A program made the position numbers and the translations under genes. Of a DNA stretch of 64,000 nucleotides, positions 34,972-46,973 are shown one piece after another. Location: positions 159,208 through 223,207 of the forward strand of contig JAEWFA010000065.1 of assembly GCA_023389055.1 (NCBI GenBank), in the 5' to 3' direction. A model generated the notes under the pieces. That model made no database searches. It worked only from the letters and a program-made list of their open reading frames with translations, and was not told where the DNA came from. Positions within the stretch are counted from its first letter, which is position 1; each line of letters starts with the position of its first letter. This DNA comes from Pseudomonadota bacterium (lineage in GTDB: Bacteria; Pseudomonadota; Gammaproteobacteria; Burkholderiales; Burkholderiaceae_E).

Positions 34972-35097
34972 TCAGGCCGTCTTGATCGGCGCGGATGACT
35001 TCGCGCGTTTCTTCGCTTCCTTCGCGGCCTTCTTCTCCTTGGGGGTAAGAAGCGGCTGCTTGCGCGTTTCCTTCCTGGTTTCCTTCGCCTTGCTCAT
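34972..35097 (-). CDS. Tiny lysine-rich basic protein
   Basis: A 41-residue frame with ATG at 35097 and a good CAGGAG about eight bases upstream. The sequence is almost only Lys, Glu, Ala and Arg (KEKKAAKEAKKRAKSS), without hydrophobic or cysteine residues. Such short KETRK/KKAAK proteins recur in Burkholderiales as uncharacterised genes; a nucleic-acid-binding or ribosome-associated role would fit the charge but is not shown. It is convergent with the NlpC/P60 gene. Confidence 0.6.
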   Translation of the reverse strand: MSKAKETRKETRKQPLLTPKEKKAAKEAKKRAKSSAPIKTA

Positions 35098-35336
35098 GAT
35101 TTTGCTCCTGCGCGCACGGCAACAGGCGCCGCTGCTTGGAGTATAGGGCGTGCAGCAGTCGTTTCCCGCGCGGGCGACGACAGGTCGGTGCTCTGCGCGC
35201 GCGCATCTCAATCGCTGGTCCGGAGGGGCGGGTGCTTCGTCATTGGCGCGGCGACAATAGCTCTCTTGTGCCGCCCTCGTCGAGCCGACAACTGGCGACG
35301 GCGACGGGTCTCACCTTTACATGCGAAGAGGCTTAC

Positions 35337-35921
35337 GTGACAGCAGGACCACCGGAGACGTTCGACCTGAATTCCCGCTACGGGATGAACCCGCCCCACA
35401 GCGAAGTGGTGCAGGCGTGCCGCGTCGTCGAGGCTGGCAAGGCGCTGGACATGGGCTGTGGAGCCGGCCGCAACGCGCTGTATCTCGCTCATCTCGGTTT
35501 CGACGTGACAGCGGTCGATGTCAACCCGACCGCGCTCGGCACGCTGCAGTCGATCATCGAGCAGGAGCGGATCGACAACATCGAGGCACGCCGCTACGAC
35601 ATCAATCAGGCCGATCTGGGTGCGACCTACGATTTCATCGCCTGCACGGTCACGCTGATGTTTCTCGATCCGGCGCGCGTCGATGCCGTGATTGCCGACA
35701 TGCAGCGGTGCACGACGGCCGGCGGCCACAACCTGATCGTCGCCGCGATGAACACCGACGAGTACCCGTGCCCAATGAATTTTCCGTTCACGCTGGGAAC
35801 GGGGGAGTTGAGCGCGGCCTACGCGGGCTGGGAACTGCTCGAGTACAACGAGAACCTGGGCACGATGCACAACGGGGCCCGACTGCAATTCGCGACGCTG
35901 CTGGCACGCAAGCCGGGCTGA
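35337..35921 (+). CDS. TehB-like SAM-dependent methyltransferase
   Basis: A protein of 194 residues if it starts at the GTG at 35337 (AGAGG seven bases upstream). It shows the class I methyltransferase motif KALDMGCGAGRNALYLAHLG, a later acidic residue (VTAVDVN), and TehB-type features (TAGPPETFDLNSRYGM, YDFIACTVTLMFLD). TehB modifies tellurite by SAM-dependent methylation; homologues also methylate selenite or thiols. TehA, its usual membrane partner, is absent here, so tellurite resistance is not established. Confidence 0.88.
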   Translation: MTAGPPETFDLNSRYGMNPPHSEVVQACRVVEAGKALDMGCGAGRNALYLAHLGFDVTAVDVNPTALGTLQSIIEQERIDNIEARRYDINQADLGATYDFIACTVTLMFLDPARVDAVIADMQRCTTAGGHNLIVAAMNTDEYPCPMNFPFTLGTGELSAAYAGWELLEYNENLGTMHNGARLQFATLLARKPG

Positions 35922-35950
35922 TCGCGGGCCTTGGACGCGGAGGGACGGGC

Positions 35951-36325
35951 TTGGCTTCCCCGACACCGTCCTTTCCCGTTCACGCGCTGCGCGCGTGCTT
36001 CGCGGCCTTCGTCGTACTGGTCCTCGTACTCGCGCTGTGGCCGTCGCCCGAACAGCTGCCGCTACAGACCGGGTGGGACAAGGCCGATCACGTAGCGGCC
36101 TTCGCCTTCCTCGGCCTGCTCGGGTTGCTGGCGTGGCCCGGCGATCCTGCGCGCGTGCTTGCGGGGTTGCTCCTCTACGGCGTGCTGATCGAGGTGTTGC
36201 AGTCGTTTACCCCCTCCCGACAGGCCGACTGGCATGACGTCGTTGCCGATGCCGTCGGCAGCGCGCTCGCCATGCTGCTGTTGACGACGTGGCGAAGATG
36301 GCGCGACGCTTCGGCGAGTGCATAG
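35951..36325 (+). CDS. VanZ-like small membrane protein
   Basis: A protein of 124 residues beginning at a TTG at 35951, eight bases after GGAGG. It shows four hydrophobic segments and the VanZ-family motif DKADHVAAFAFLGLLGLLAW, plus a C-terminal Glu-rich helix (LIEVLQSF). VanZ-type proteins are small membrane proteins linked in some bacteria to teicoplanin resistance but in Gram-negatives have no proven role. The following gene is convergent. Confidence 0.8.
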   Translation: MASPTPSFPVHALRACFAAFVVLVLVLALWPSPEQLPLQTGWDKADHVAAFAFLGLLGLLAWPGDPARVLAGLLLYGVLIEVLQSFTPSRQADWHDVVADAVGSALAMLLLTTWRRWRDASASA

Positions 36326-36341
36326 CGGAAGGAAGACTCGT

Positions 36342-36395
36342 ACGTGCGCCCAAACGGCGAGCGGGGTCGCCGGAAGCGCCGGCAAGGGCGCACGT
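36342..36395. terminator. Convergent structured terminator
   Basis: A 10-bp inverted repeat (ACGTGCGCCC at 36342-36351, GGGCGCACGT at 36386-36395) encloses a GGCGA/TCGCC inner hairpin. It fills the 69-base gap between the VanZ-like gene and the convergent isocitrate dehydrogenase gene; its last base is shared with that stop codon. No T-run, but the position suits a bidirectional stop. Confidence 0.5.
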
Positions 36396-37435
36396 TACGC
36401 CCCGCGCAGCCGGCCGACGATCGCCTGCGCAAACGCCTGTGTGCCCGCGCTTCCGCCCAGATCCCTCGTGCGCACCCCATCCACCGCAATCGTTTCCACG
36501 ATCGCCTCGCGCATCTTCCGTCCCATCTCCTGCAGCCCGCAGTGCTCGAGCATCATCGCCGCCGACAGCATCAGCGCGGTGGGATTCGCCACGCCCTTGC
36601 CCGCGATGTCCGGGGCCGACCCGTGCACGGCCTCGAAGATCGCCGCGTCCTTGCCGATGTTCGCGCCCGGCGTGACGCCGAGCCCGCCGACCAGCCCCGC
36701 AACCAGGTCCGACAGGATGTCGCCGAAGAGGTTCGTCGTGACGAGCACGTCGAACTGCCACGGGTCGATGACGAGCTTCATCGCGCAGGCGTCGACGATC
36801 ATCGTCTCGAACGCCAGGCGGCCCTTGTACCTGTTCTCGTACAGTTCCTGGCCGACGTCGAGGAAGATGCCGGTGAGCGCCTTCATGATGTTGGCCTTGT
36901 GCACCAACGTCACTTTGCGACGACCCAGCGCCACCGCCTTTTCGAAGGCGAACTCGAGGATCCGTCGACTGCCTTCGCGCGTATTGATGCCGGTGGCCAC
37001 CGCCACCGCGTGCGGGTCGTCGCCGACGCGCACGTAGTACTCGTGACCGACGTAAAGGCCCTCGAGGTTCTCGCGGACGACGATCATGTCGATGTTCTCG
37101 AAGCGCCCGCTCGGCACGATCGTGTGCGCGGGGCGCAGGTTAGCGTAGAGCTGGAACTCCTCGCGCAGGCGCACGTTCGACGAGCGATAGCCGCTGCCCG
37201 AAGGCGTCGCGAGCGGGCCCTTCAGTGCGAGGCGAGTGCGCCGGATGCTGTCGAGCGTGGCTGTGGGAAGCGGATCGCCAGTAGCCTGGATTCCTCCGAG
37301 CCCGGCCACCTGCCGATCCCATTCGAAGGGCGCGCCGAGCGCATCGAGCACGGTGAGCGTCGCATCGACGATTTCGGGGCCGATTCCGTCACCGGGAATC
37401 AGCGTGGCGGGAATGCGGGAAGTTGGCTTCGACAT
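36395..37435 (-). CDS. NAD-type isocitrate/isopropylmalate dehydrogenase family enzyme
   Basis: A protein of 346 residues. It shows TLIPGDGIGPEIVDA at the start, the Arg-rich substrate region (SNVRLREEF, VRENLEGLY), and the signature TTNLFGDILSDLVAGLVGG. Length and the region GSAPDIAGKGVANPTA fit the homodimeric NAD-dependent isocitrate dehydrogenase subgroup; 3-isopropylmalate or tartrate dehydrogenases are the alternatives because LeuB would normally lie with leuCD, absent here. The reaction would be oxidative decarboxylation of a 2-hydroxyacid. An ATG 12 bases upstream (37447) is also possible. Confidence 0.88.
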   Translation of the reverse strand: MSKPTSRIPATLIPGDGIGPEIVDATLTVLDALGAPFEWDRQVAGLGGIQATGDPLPTATLDSIRRTRLALKGPLATPSGSGYRSSNVRLREEFQLYANLRPAHTIVPSGRFENIDMIVVRENLEGLYVGHEYYVRVGDDPHAVAVATGINTREGSRRILEFAFEKAVALGRRKVTLVHKANIMKALTGIFLDVGQELYENRYKGRLAFETMIVDACAMKLVIDPWQFDVLVTTNLFGDILSDLVAGLVGGLGVTPGANIGKDAAIFEAVHGSAPDIAGKGVANPTALMLSAAMMLEHCGLQEMGRKMREAIVETIAVDGVRTRDLGGSAGTQAFAQAIVGRLRGA

Positions 37436-37481
37436 GGTTGATATCATAGCGCGACAGCAGAACGACTCCATAGGTGATGGC

Positions 37482-37742
37482 ATGTCGAACCTGAGCCTCC
37501 GGGGCGTCGATCCCGAAACGCTGGCATCACTCAAGGCGCGCGCTCGCCAGGAAGGGATCAGCGTGAACGCCTTGATTGTCCGATTGATCGAACAGGGGCT
37601 CGGCAAAGCGGCGCGGAAACCGTCCGCGCATCGGTACGACGATCTCGACGCGTTGGCAGGTTCCTGGAGCACGGAGGAAGCGCAGGAGTTCGCTTCCGGG
37701 ATCGCTCCTTTCTCCGAAGTCGACCCTGAACTGTGGAACTGA
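37482..37742 (+). CDS. FitA/VapB-like ribbon-helix-helix antitoxin
   Basis: A protein of 86 residues. The N-terminal part (SNLSLRGVDPETLASLK, then GISVNALIVRLIEQGLG) is a ribbon-helix-helix DNA-binding domain as in FitA-type antitoxins; the C-terminal part (DLDALAGSWSTEEAQEF) is the usual toxin-binding tail. AGGTGATGGC precedes the ATG. It is divergent from the dehydrogenase gene and ends three bases before the PIN gene. Confidence 0.9.
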   Translation: MSNLSLRGVDPETLASLKARARQEGISVNALIVRLIEQGLGKAARKPSAHRYDDLDALAGSWSTEEAQEFASGIAPFSEVDPELWN

Positions 37743-37745
37743 AGG

Positions 37746-38156
37746 GTGCGCGCCGTTCTGCTGGACACCAACGCCTATGCGGCGTTCATGAAGGGAGACG
37801 TCGAGATCGTCGAACTCCTCTCCCGCGTCGATCGCATCCAATTGAACAGCGTCGTGCTGGGCGAGTTGCTCGCCGGCTTTGCCGCGGGAACTCGCGAAGC
37901 GGTCAACCGGTCTGGACTTGCGCGTTTCCTTGCATCGCCCCGTGTCTCGGTGGTCGGCGTCAGCGATCGAACGGCTGATCGCTACGCGCTTGTGTATGCC
38001 GCGCTGAGGCGGAAGCGAAAGCCGATACCGACGAACGATGTATGGATCGCAGCGAGCGCGCTCGAGTACGGCTTTCCTCTTCTTACCTTCGACGCGCATT
38101 TCGCTTACATAGACGGCCTGCGTGTAGGCCGGCGCTCGGCGGATTTTCTGCTTTGA
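37746..38156 (+). CDS. PIN-domain ribonuclease toxin (VapC-like)
   Basis: A protein of 136 residues with the PIN fold. The acidic catalytic residues are Asp7 (LLDTNAY), Glu40 (LGELLAG), Asp98 (TNDVWIAA) and Asp116 (TFDAHF). It starts at a GTG at 37746. Such toxins cleave tRNA or rRNA and are neutralised by the partner antitoxin encoded just before. Both genes are intact, and codon use does not differ obviously from the neighbourhood. Confidence 0.92.
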   Translation: MRAVLLDTNAYAAFMKGDVEIVELLSRVDRIQLNSVVLGELLAGFAAGTREAVNRSGLARFLASPRVSVVGVSDRTADRYALVYAALRRKRKPIPTNDVWIAASALEYGFPLLTFDAHFAYIDGLRVGRRSADFLL

Positions 38157-38171
38157 TTCGCTCGATCACCC

Positions 38172-38188
38172 CCGCGGCGCGGCCGCGG
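38172..38188 (+). terminator. Stem-loop after the toxin gene
   Basis: CCGCGGC and GCCGCGG pair around a three-base GCG loop shortly after the VapC stop. No T-run follows, so it may terminate only weakly. Confidence 0.35.
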
Positions 38189-38359
38189 ACGACACGAAAT
38201 AGTTGATTCGCAGCCCGACCTGATATCGCCGCGACGGCACGCCGCCATGGCCTCGTCGTCGTAACCCGTGATACGAAGGGATTGCCGCCGGGCCGGGGTG
38301 CCGGTGTTCGATTCCTGGAAGGGTGGGGACATCACCCGATAGTCGCGGGCACCCCTCGA

Positions 38360-38365
38360 TATACT
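38360..38365 (+). promoter_or_regulatory. Possible -10 element of metH
   Basis: TATACT fits the -10 consensus, 38 bases before the metH start. The hexamer 17 bases upstream is not a good -35. In the 241-base gap I see no cobalamin, SAM or SAH riboswitch. Confidence 0.25.
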
Positions 38366-38397
38366 CGGACGCAATCCCTCCCCCTTTCCTTCCGGAA

Positions 38398-42171
<3,774 letters not shown>

Positions 42172-42311
42172 GGCGCTGCCCGGTCCGAGCGCCGGCATGC
42201 GCGCCCTGCGAGGCAGAGGGTGTATTTGACCGCACTACGCCCAGCATGAACAATCGGTTCTACCCTGCCGGAGGCCGTCGTCGAAGCGGCCCCGCTCACC
42301 AAGGAGACCTC

Positions 42312-43304
42312 ATGCCAACCCTCGCCCTGCCGCGTGCGCTGCGCGCCTTCGCTGTTGCCGGCTCCCTCTTTGCAGCTGGCGCCGCCAACGCTGTCGACCT
42401 GACCGTCACGCACTTCGGCACCGGTCTGTACGGCGTTCCGTTCGCGGTCGCGCGCGAGAAGGGGTGGTTCGCGAGCGAGGCGAAGATCGACGTGACGGGT
42501 TTCACCACATCGGCAGGAGGCGGCACGACGGTACGCAACGCCCTCGCTTCCGACATTCCCTATGGCGAGGTTGCGTTGCCGGCTGCGATCGCCGCGATCC
42601 AGCAGGGCGTTCCGCTCACCATCGTGCACGGCGGCGTGCTGTCGGTGGCAGACATGGTCTGGGCGACGCGGCGCGATGACGAAAGCATCTCCCGGCCGGC
42701 CGATCTCAAGGGCAAGAAGCTCGGTTATTCGAGTCCGAAATCGGTCACCGACATCCTGACGTCGATGATGATCGACGCCAACGGGCTCGAGGGGCAGCTC
42801 GAGCGCAAGTCGGTGGGCGGCGTCGGTGCGGGCCTGACGGCGCTGCGCGAAGGCGGCGTCGACATGGTCTACGTGACCGAGCCCGTGTGGAGCAAAAAGA
42901 AGGCGAACTATCGCGCGGCCTGGCGCTCCACCGACATCGTGCCGCGCATCACGCAGACGGTCGGCATCGTTCGCACCGACTACCTGAAGAAGAATCCGGA
43001 ACAGATCAAGGGCATCATCGCCGCGCGCCGCAAGGGAGTTGAATTCGTGCGCTCGAATCCGGCCGAAGCTGCGCCGATCATGGCGCGCGAGTACAAGATT
43101 CCGGAAGACCAGGCGAAGGCGGCGATCGAGAGCGTGCTCGGAGGCAAGGGCACGTACTGGAGCGCCGGCGAGTTCGACTACGAGGGCATGGAAGTGATGC
43201 TCAAGGGCCTGCGACTCGTCAAGGCGATTCCGGAAGGTCCGTTCGACTGGAATGCGGTCATCGACGAGAGCTACCTGCCGGAAGACCTGCGCAGGAAGAA
43301 GTAA
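42312..43304 (+). CDS. ABC transporter substrate-binding protein (NMT1/SsuA type)
   Basis: A protein of 330 residues with a signal peptide (residues 1 to about 27, ending AANAVD). The mature part follows the NMT1/THI5-like fold: LTVTHFGTGLYGVPFAVAREKGWF, DIPYGEVALPAAIAAIQQGVP and VTEPVWSKKKANYRAAW. Family members bind sulfonates, nitrate, pyrimidine precursors or aromatic acids such as phthalate. The ATG at 42312 is preceded by AAGGAGACC. First gene of an operon with an ATPase, two permeases and a lyase. Confidence 0.93.
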   Translation: MPTLALPRALRAFAVAGSLFAAGAANAVDLTVTHFGTGLYGVPFAVAREKGWFASEAKIDVTGFTTSAGGGTTVRNALASDIPYGEVALPAAIAAIQQGVPLTIVHGGVLSVADMVWATRRDDESISRPADLKGKKLGYSSPKSVTDILTSMMIDANGLEGQLERKSVGGVGAGLTALREGGVDMVYVTEPVWSKKKANYRAAWRSTDIVPRITQTVGIVRTDYLKKNPEQIKGIIAARRKGVEFVRSNPAEAAPIMAREYKIPEDQAKAAIESVLGGKGTYWSAGEFDYEGMEVMLKGLRLVKAIPEGPFDWNAVIDESYLPEDLRRKK

Positions 43305-43345
43305 GGCGGATGCCGTTCGTCGCGTAGCGAGCGAGTCCGCGTCCG

Positions 43346-44218
43346 ATGGTGAAGTCGAGGTACGGCGTGGATGGGGTGAGCGGGGAGACGCTGCACGCGC
43401 GGTTGCGCGGCGTAACGCGCACGTATTCGGCCGAAGCGGGCGGCGAGCCGGTTCATGCGTTGGGTCCGCTCGATCTCGAACTGAAGCGGGGCGAGTTCTT
43501 CTCCGTCGTCGGACCTTCGGGCTGCGGCAAGTCGACGCTGCTCGACGTGCTCGGCGGGCTTGCGACTGCGCAGCAGGGCGTCGTCGAATTCGAAGGAAAG
43601 CCGGTCGCAGGGGTCGTTCCCGACGGGGTGGGCATCGTCTTCCAGGAAGACGCGAGCTTTCCGTGGCTGAACGTGCGGGACAACGCCGCTTTCGGCCTGC
43701 GGCGCGGCGGCGTGGACGAGGCCACCATCCGCGAGCGGGTCGACCACGCGCTGGCCTTCATGGGGCTGGCTCCTTTCGCGGCCGCGTATCCTGCGCAGTT
43801 GTCCGGGGGAATGCGGCAGCGGCTCTGCATCGCGCGCACGCTGGTCACGCGACCTCGACTGCTGCTCCTCGACGAGCCCTTCGGCGCGCTGGACCAGCAG
43901 ACTCGACTGCTGATGGGCGACGAGTTGCTGAAGTTGTGGCGCGACACCGGCGCCACCATCCTGCTGATCACGCATGCGCTCGATGAAGCGGCGATGCTCT
44001 CCGACCGGGTCGGCGTGATGTCGGCGCGTCCGGGCGTATTCCTCGATCTGGTCGAGACCGGCTGGCCGCGGGAGCGCGACAGCACCATCGTTTCGCACGA
44101 ATCGTTCGGAAGGATCGCGGCGCGCCTGTGGTCCACCTTGCGTCGCGAATCGATGAAGTCGCTCGACGCATCACGGCAATCTGCAGCGAAGTCGTCTTCG
44201 ATTGCCGCTCCGTACTGA
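43346..44218 (+). CDS. ABC transporter ATP-binding protein (SsuB/TauB type)
   Basis: A protein of 290 residues. Walker A is GPSGCGKSTLLDVLGG, the signature is LSGGMRQRLCIARTL, Walker B is RLLLLDEPFGALD, and the switch His sits in LLITHALDEAAMLSDR. The C-terminal 50 residues are a variable extension. It drives uptake by the two permeases encoded downstream together with the substrate-binding protein encoded before it. A long N-terminal part before ARLRGVTRTY is not conserved, so a later start is possible. Confidence 0.93.
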   Translation: MVKSRYGVDGVSGETLHARLRGVTRTYSAEAGGEPVHALGPLDLELKRGEFFSVVGPSGCGKSTLLDVLGGLATAQQGVVEFEGKPVAGVVPDGVGIVFQEDASFPWLNVRDNAAFGLRRGGVDEATIRERVDHALAFMGLAPFAAAYPAQLSGGMRQRLCIARTLVTRPRLLLLDEPFGALDQQTRLLMGDELLKLWRDTGATILLITHALDEAAMLSDRVGVMSARPGVFLDLVETGWPRERDSTIVSHESFGRIAARLWSTLRRESMKSLDASRQSAAKSSSIAAPY

Positions 44219-44233
44219 CGCAGCGAGGCGTTC

Positions 44234-44986
44234 ATGACTCGTGCGGGCTGGGTTCGCGTCGCGCTGGTGGGCCTGCTGGTGGGTGCGCTCGAGATCGGCT
44301 GTCGGGCCGGCTGGATCGACCCGATTGCCGTGATTCCGCCCACGGCGATGGTCGCCGGGGCGTGGTCTTTGCTCGCCTCGGGCCAATACACGAAGGACAT
44401 CGTGCTGACGCTGACGAACGTCGGCATCGCCTGCGCGCTGTCGATCATCGTCGGCTTTCTTTTCGGCTGGGCGCTCTATCGCCTGCCGCGCCTGCGCCGG
44501 GCGGCCGATCCGCTGCTCGCCAGCTATTACTCGGTACCGACCTTCGTCTTCTACCCGCTGTTCATCGTGCTGTTCGGATTGAACCGATGGCCGCTGATTG
44601 CGATCGGCTTCGTGTTCGCGGTCGTAGTGATGGCGTTGAACACGCTCGACGGCTTCGAGCGGGTGCCGCGCGTGATGCGCCGTACCGCGCGTGCGATGCG
44701 CCTTTCGGTGGCCGACGAGATGATCCACGTCGTGCTGCCGTCGTGCGCGCCGTACCTTTTCACCGGCGTGAAGCTCGCGATCGTCTATTCGTTCATCGGC
44801 GTCATCGCCGGAGAGTTCGTGCTGAGCGGTTCGGGCCTGGGCTTCCAGATCGCGTTCGCCTACAACAGCTTCGACAATCGGACGATGTACGGCCTGATGC
44901 TGTTGCTGCTGGGTTTCGTTGGCGCGCTCAATCTCGCGATGTATTCGTGGGAGCGGCGACTGTACCTGCGCCGCGGCGGTCGCTAG
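44234..44986 (+). CDS. ABC transporter permease, first of two
   Basis: A protein of 250 residues with the BPD_transp_1 fold. There are about six hydrophobic helices, and the EAA-type loop is MRRTARAMRLSVADEMIHVVLPSC. It is one of two different permease genes, unlike the single permease of SsuC/TauC; the two probably form a heterodimer. It follows the ATPase gene by 15 bases and is followed by the second permease 11 bases later. Confidence 0.92.
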   Translation: MTRAGWVRVALVGLLVGALEIGCRAGWIDPIAVIPPTAMVAGAWSLLASGQYTKDIVLTLTNVGIACALSIIVGFLFGWALYRLPRLRRAADPLLASYYSVPTFVFYPLFIVLFGLNRWPLIAIGFVFAVVVMALNTLDGFERVPRVMRRTARAMRLSVADEMIHVVLPSCAPYLFTGVKLAIVYSFIGVIAGEFVLSGSGLGFQIAFAYNSFDNRTMYGLMLLLLGFVGALNLAMYSWERRLYLRRGGR

Positions 44987-44997
44987 GCGGGAACGCG

Positions 44998-45876
44998 ATG
45001 ACGCCGCGGACCGCAGCGAGCCCTGCCCCCGTTGCACCGGGCGACGCAGCGCCTTCGATCGCCAACGCTGCGACGACGGACGCCGCGTCGTCGATCGAGC
45101 GCTCCGACCGCGGCGGCGGGCGTCCCGGAGAGCTGCCGAGGCGATTCGTCGACTCCGCTCTCCTGCTAGTCGCCCTCGTAGCGCTCTGGCAGTTGCTTTC
45201 GATGATCGCCGGCCCCATGGTGCTGCCGTCGCCCGCGGCAACCGTTGCGCGGCTGGGCCGCCTGATGGCGGAGCCGGGTTTTTCCGCCCATGCCGCCGAA
45301 ACCGGCACCGCCTTTGCGGCCGCGCTCCTGATCTCGCTCGTCGGCGGACTTCTGATCGGCGTCGCACTCGGCGCACATCGGTTGTCGGGCGAAGTGCTCG
45401 AACCGCTGCTCGTCGGCCTTTACTCGATTCCGAAGATCACGCTGTACCCGGTCGTGCTGCTGCTCTTCGGGCTCGGTCTTTCGGCGAAGGTGGCGTTCGG
45501 CGCGATTCACGGGATCGTACCGGTCGTGCTGTTCACGATGAATTCCGTGCGCAACATACCGCGTGTCTACATTCGATCCGGCCGGTCGATGCGGCTCGGC
45601 CGCCGGCAGATGCTCCTGCACGTGTTGGTGCCGGCGAGCATGCCCGAGATCGTCACCGGTTTTCGTCTCGGCTTTTCATTGACGCTGCTCGGAACGCTGA
45701 TCGGCGAGATGTTCGCCTCGCAGCGCGGCATCGGCTACCTGCTGATCAAGTCGATGGAGAACAACCAGCCCGACGTGATCGTTGCGCTGGCACTGTTGCT
45801 GGTGGTGCTGGCCACCGCCGCGAGCTGGCTGCTGCTGGCACTCGAGCGTCGGCTGCACAAGCGCGTGCCGAACTGA
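44998..45876 (+). CDS. ABC transporter permease, second of two
   Basis: A protein of 292 residues of the same BPD_transp_1 fold as its neighbour but with an extra hydrophilic N-terminus of about 50 Ala/Ser/Pro-rich residues before the first helix (LLLVALVALWQLLSMIAG). The EAA-type loop is SMRLGRRQMLLHVLVPASMPEIVTGF interrupted by the usual Gly. Other segments include ALLISLVGGLLIGVALG and LYPVVLLLFGLGLSA. Start ATG at 44998 is uncertain; a shorter protein would also include all helices. Confidence 0.92.
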   Translation: MTPRTAASPAPVAPGDAAPSIANAATTDAASSIERSDRGGGRPGELPRRFVDSALLLVALVALWQLLSMIAGPMVLPSPAATVARLGRLMAEPGFSAHAAETGTAFAAALLISLVGGLLIGVALGAHRLSGEVLEPLLVGLYSIPKITLYPVVLLLFGLGLSAKVAFGAIHGIVPVVLFTMNSVRNIPRVYIRSGRSMRLGRRQMLLHVLVPASMPEIVTGFRLGFSLTLLGTLIGEMFASQRGIGYLLIKSMENNQPDVIVALALLLVVLATAASWLLLALERRLHKRVPN

Positions 45877-45914
45877 GCGTGGGTGCCGCCTTCGGACTCT
45901 TCTTCTCTCGACCC

Positions 45915-46799
45915 ATGGAAATCGACATGACATCGCAGATCCGACTCAAGGAATTGCTGCAGGCGGGCGAATTCATTCTCGCGCCCGGAGTGTTCGAGAT
46001 GTTCTCCGCACGGATCGCCGACCGGATGGGCTTCAAGGCGCTCTACATGACCGGCTACGGCATCTCCGGGTCCTACCTGGGCAGGCCCGATGCGGGGCTC
46101 GTCACCTTCACGGACATGGTGGGACGCGCGCGCACGATCGCCGAGGGGACGAGCACACCGCTGATCGCCGACGCGGACACCGGATTCGGTGGCTTGTTGA
46201 ATGTCCGCGAGACCGTGCGCGGCTATGAGGCTGCCGGCGTTCAGGCGATCCAGATCGAAGATCAGGAAATGCCCAAGAAGTGCGGCCACACGCCGAACCG
46301 GCGCGTGGTGCCGCTGGAGGACATGCTGCGAAGGATCGAGGTGGCGATCGACGCGCGTCGTCGACCCGACACGCTGATCATCGCTCGCACCGATGCGCGC
46401 GCGGGACTCGGGGTGGACGAAGCGATCCGCCGCGGAAAGGCATTCGCGGCCGCCGGCGCCGACATCGTGTTCATCGAGGCGCCGGAGTCGGCGGACGAGT
46501 TTCGACGCGTCGGCGAATCGGTCGACGGCTGGCTGCTCGCCAACATGGTGCCGAGCGGCGCGTCGCCCGTGATCTCGAAGGAAGACCTGCAGGCATGGGG
46601 CTTCAATCTCGCGATCTACCCGACGGCCGGAATGGGTGTCGTCTGTGCCGCGCTGCAGAACAGCTACGCGTGGCTCAAGGAGCACGGGAGCACGATCGAC
46701 TCGCCCGTGCCGAGCGTCGACATGAGACGACTGCACGAAATCGTCGGCTTCGAGGAAGTGTGGGAGTTCGAGCGGCGCTTTGTCGAGCGGCCTGCATGA
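45915..46799 (+). CDS. Isocitrate-lyase/PEP-mutase superfamily enzyme
   Basis: A protein of 294 residues with the alpha/beta barrel of the ICL/PEPM superfamily. The catalytic-cysteine motif KKCGH is intact in EDQEMPKKCGHTPNRR; the metal site is around IADADTGFGG and the following Glu in FIEAPESADE. Members with KKCGH cleave C-C bonds of 2-methylisocitrate, dimethylmalate or similar acids, or decarboxylate oxaloacetate, whereas true PEP mutases lack this Cys. It follows the ABC transporter genes by 38 bases, so it probably processes the transported compound. A start at the next ATG (45927) is possible. Confidence 0.9.
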   Translation: MEIDMTSQIRLKELLQAGEFILAPGVFEMFSARIADRMGFKALYMTGYGISGSYLGRPDAGLVTFTDMVGRARTIAEGTSTPLIADADTGFGGLLNVRETVRGYEAAGVQAIQIEDQEMPKKCGHTPNRRVVPLEDMLRRIEVAIDARRRPDTLIIARTDARAGLGVDEAIRRGKAFAAAGADIVFIEAPESADEFRRVGESVDGWLLANMVPSGASPVISKEDLQAWGFNLAIYPTAGMGVVCAALQNSYAWLKEHGSTIDSPVPSVDMRRLHEIVGFEEVWEFERRFVERPA

Positions 46800-46890
46800 A
46801 CCGAATTCCGGTTTTCCCGATACGACGCCTCTCGTGGATTGTTCCATATCCTGAACGATGAATTCCTGTCTGCCAGTCTAGTCCCGCGAT

Positions 46891-46924
46891 CGTTCCGCCC
46901 CTAATCTCTACACAGGGCGGAACG
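46891..46924. repeat. Stem-loop upstream of wrbA
   Basis: CGTTCCGCCC (46891-46900) is perfectly inverted at 46915-46924 around a 14-base loop. It lies 50 bases ahead of wrbA in a 174-base gap. No T-run; could be the end of the upstream operon or a leader structure. Confidence 0.6.
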
Positions 46925-46973
46925 GCGCTTGGGCGCCTGGTTCACCGCTTCCACCATGCGACAGGAGCAACAA

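Noticed and set aside
35337..35921. Tellurite resistance operon tehAB
   Set aside because: Only the TehB-like methyltransferase is present; no TehA gene lies nearby, so a resistance operon is not claimed.
38301..38320. tRNA-like T-loop TTCGATTCC upstream of metH
   Set aside because: The flanking bases do not form the T-stem and no acceptor or anticodon arms can be found.
38157..38397. Possible cobalamin, SAM or SAH riboswitch upstream of metH
   Set aside because: No B12 box, SAM-type core or SAH-riboswitch consensus is visible; only a -10-like TATACT is present.
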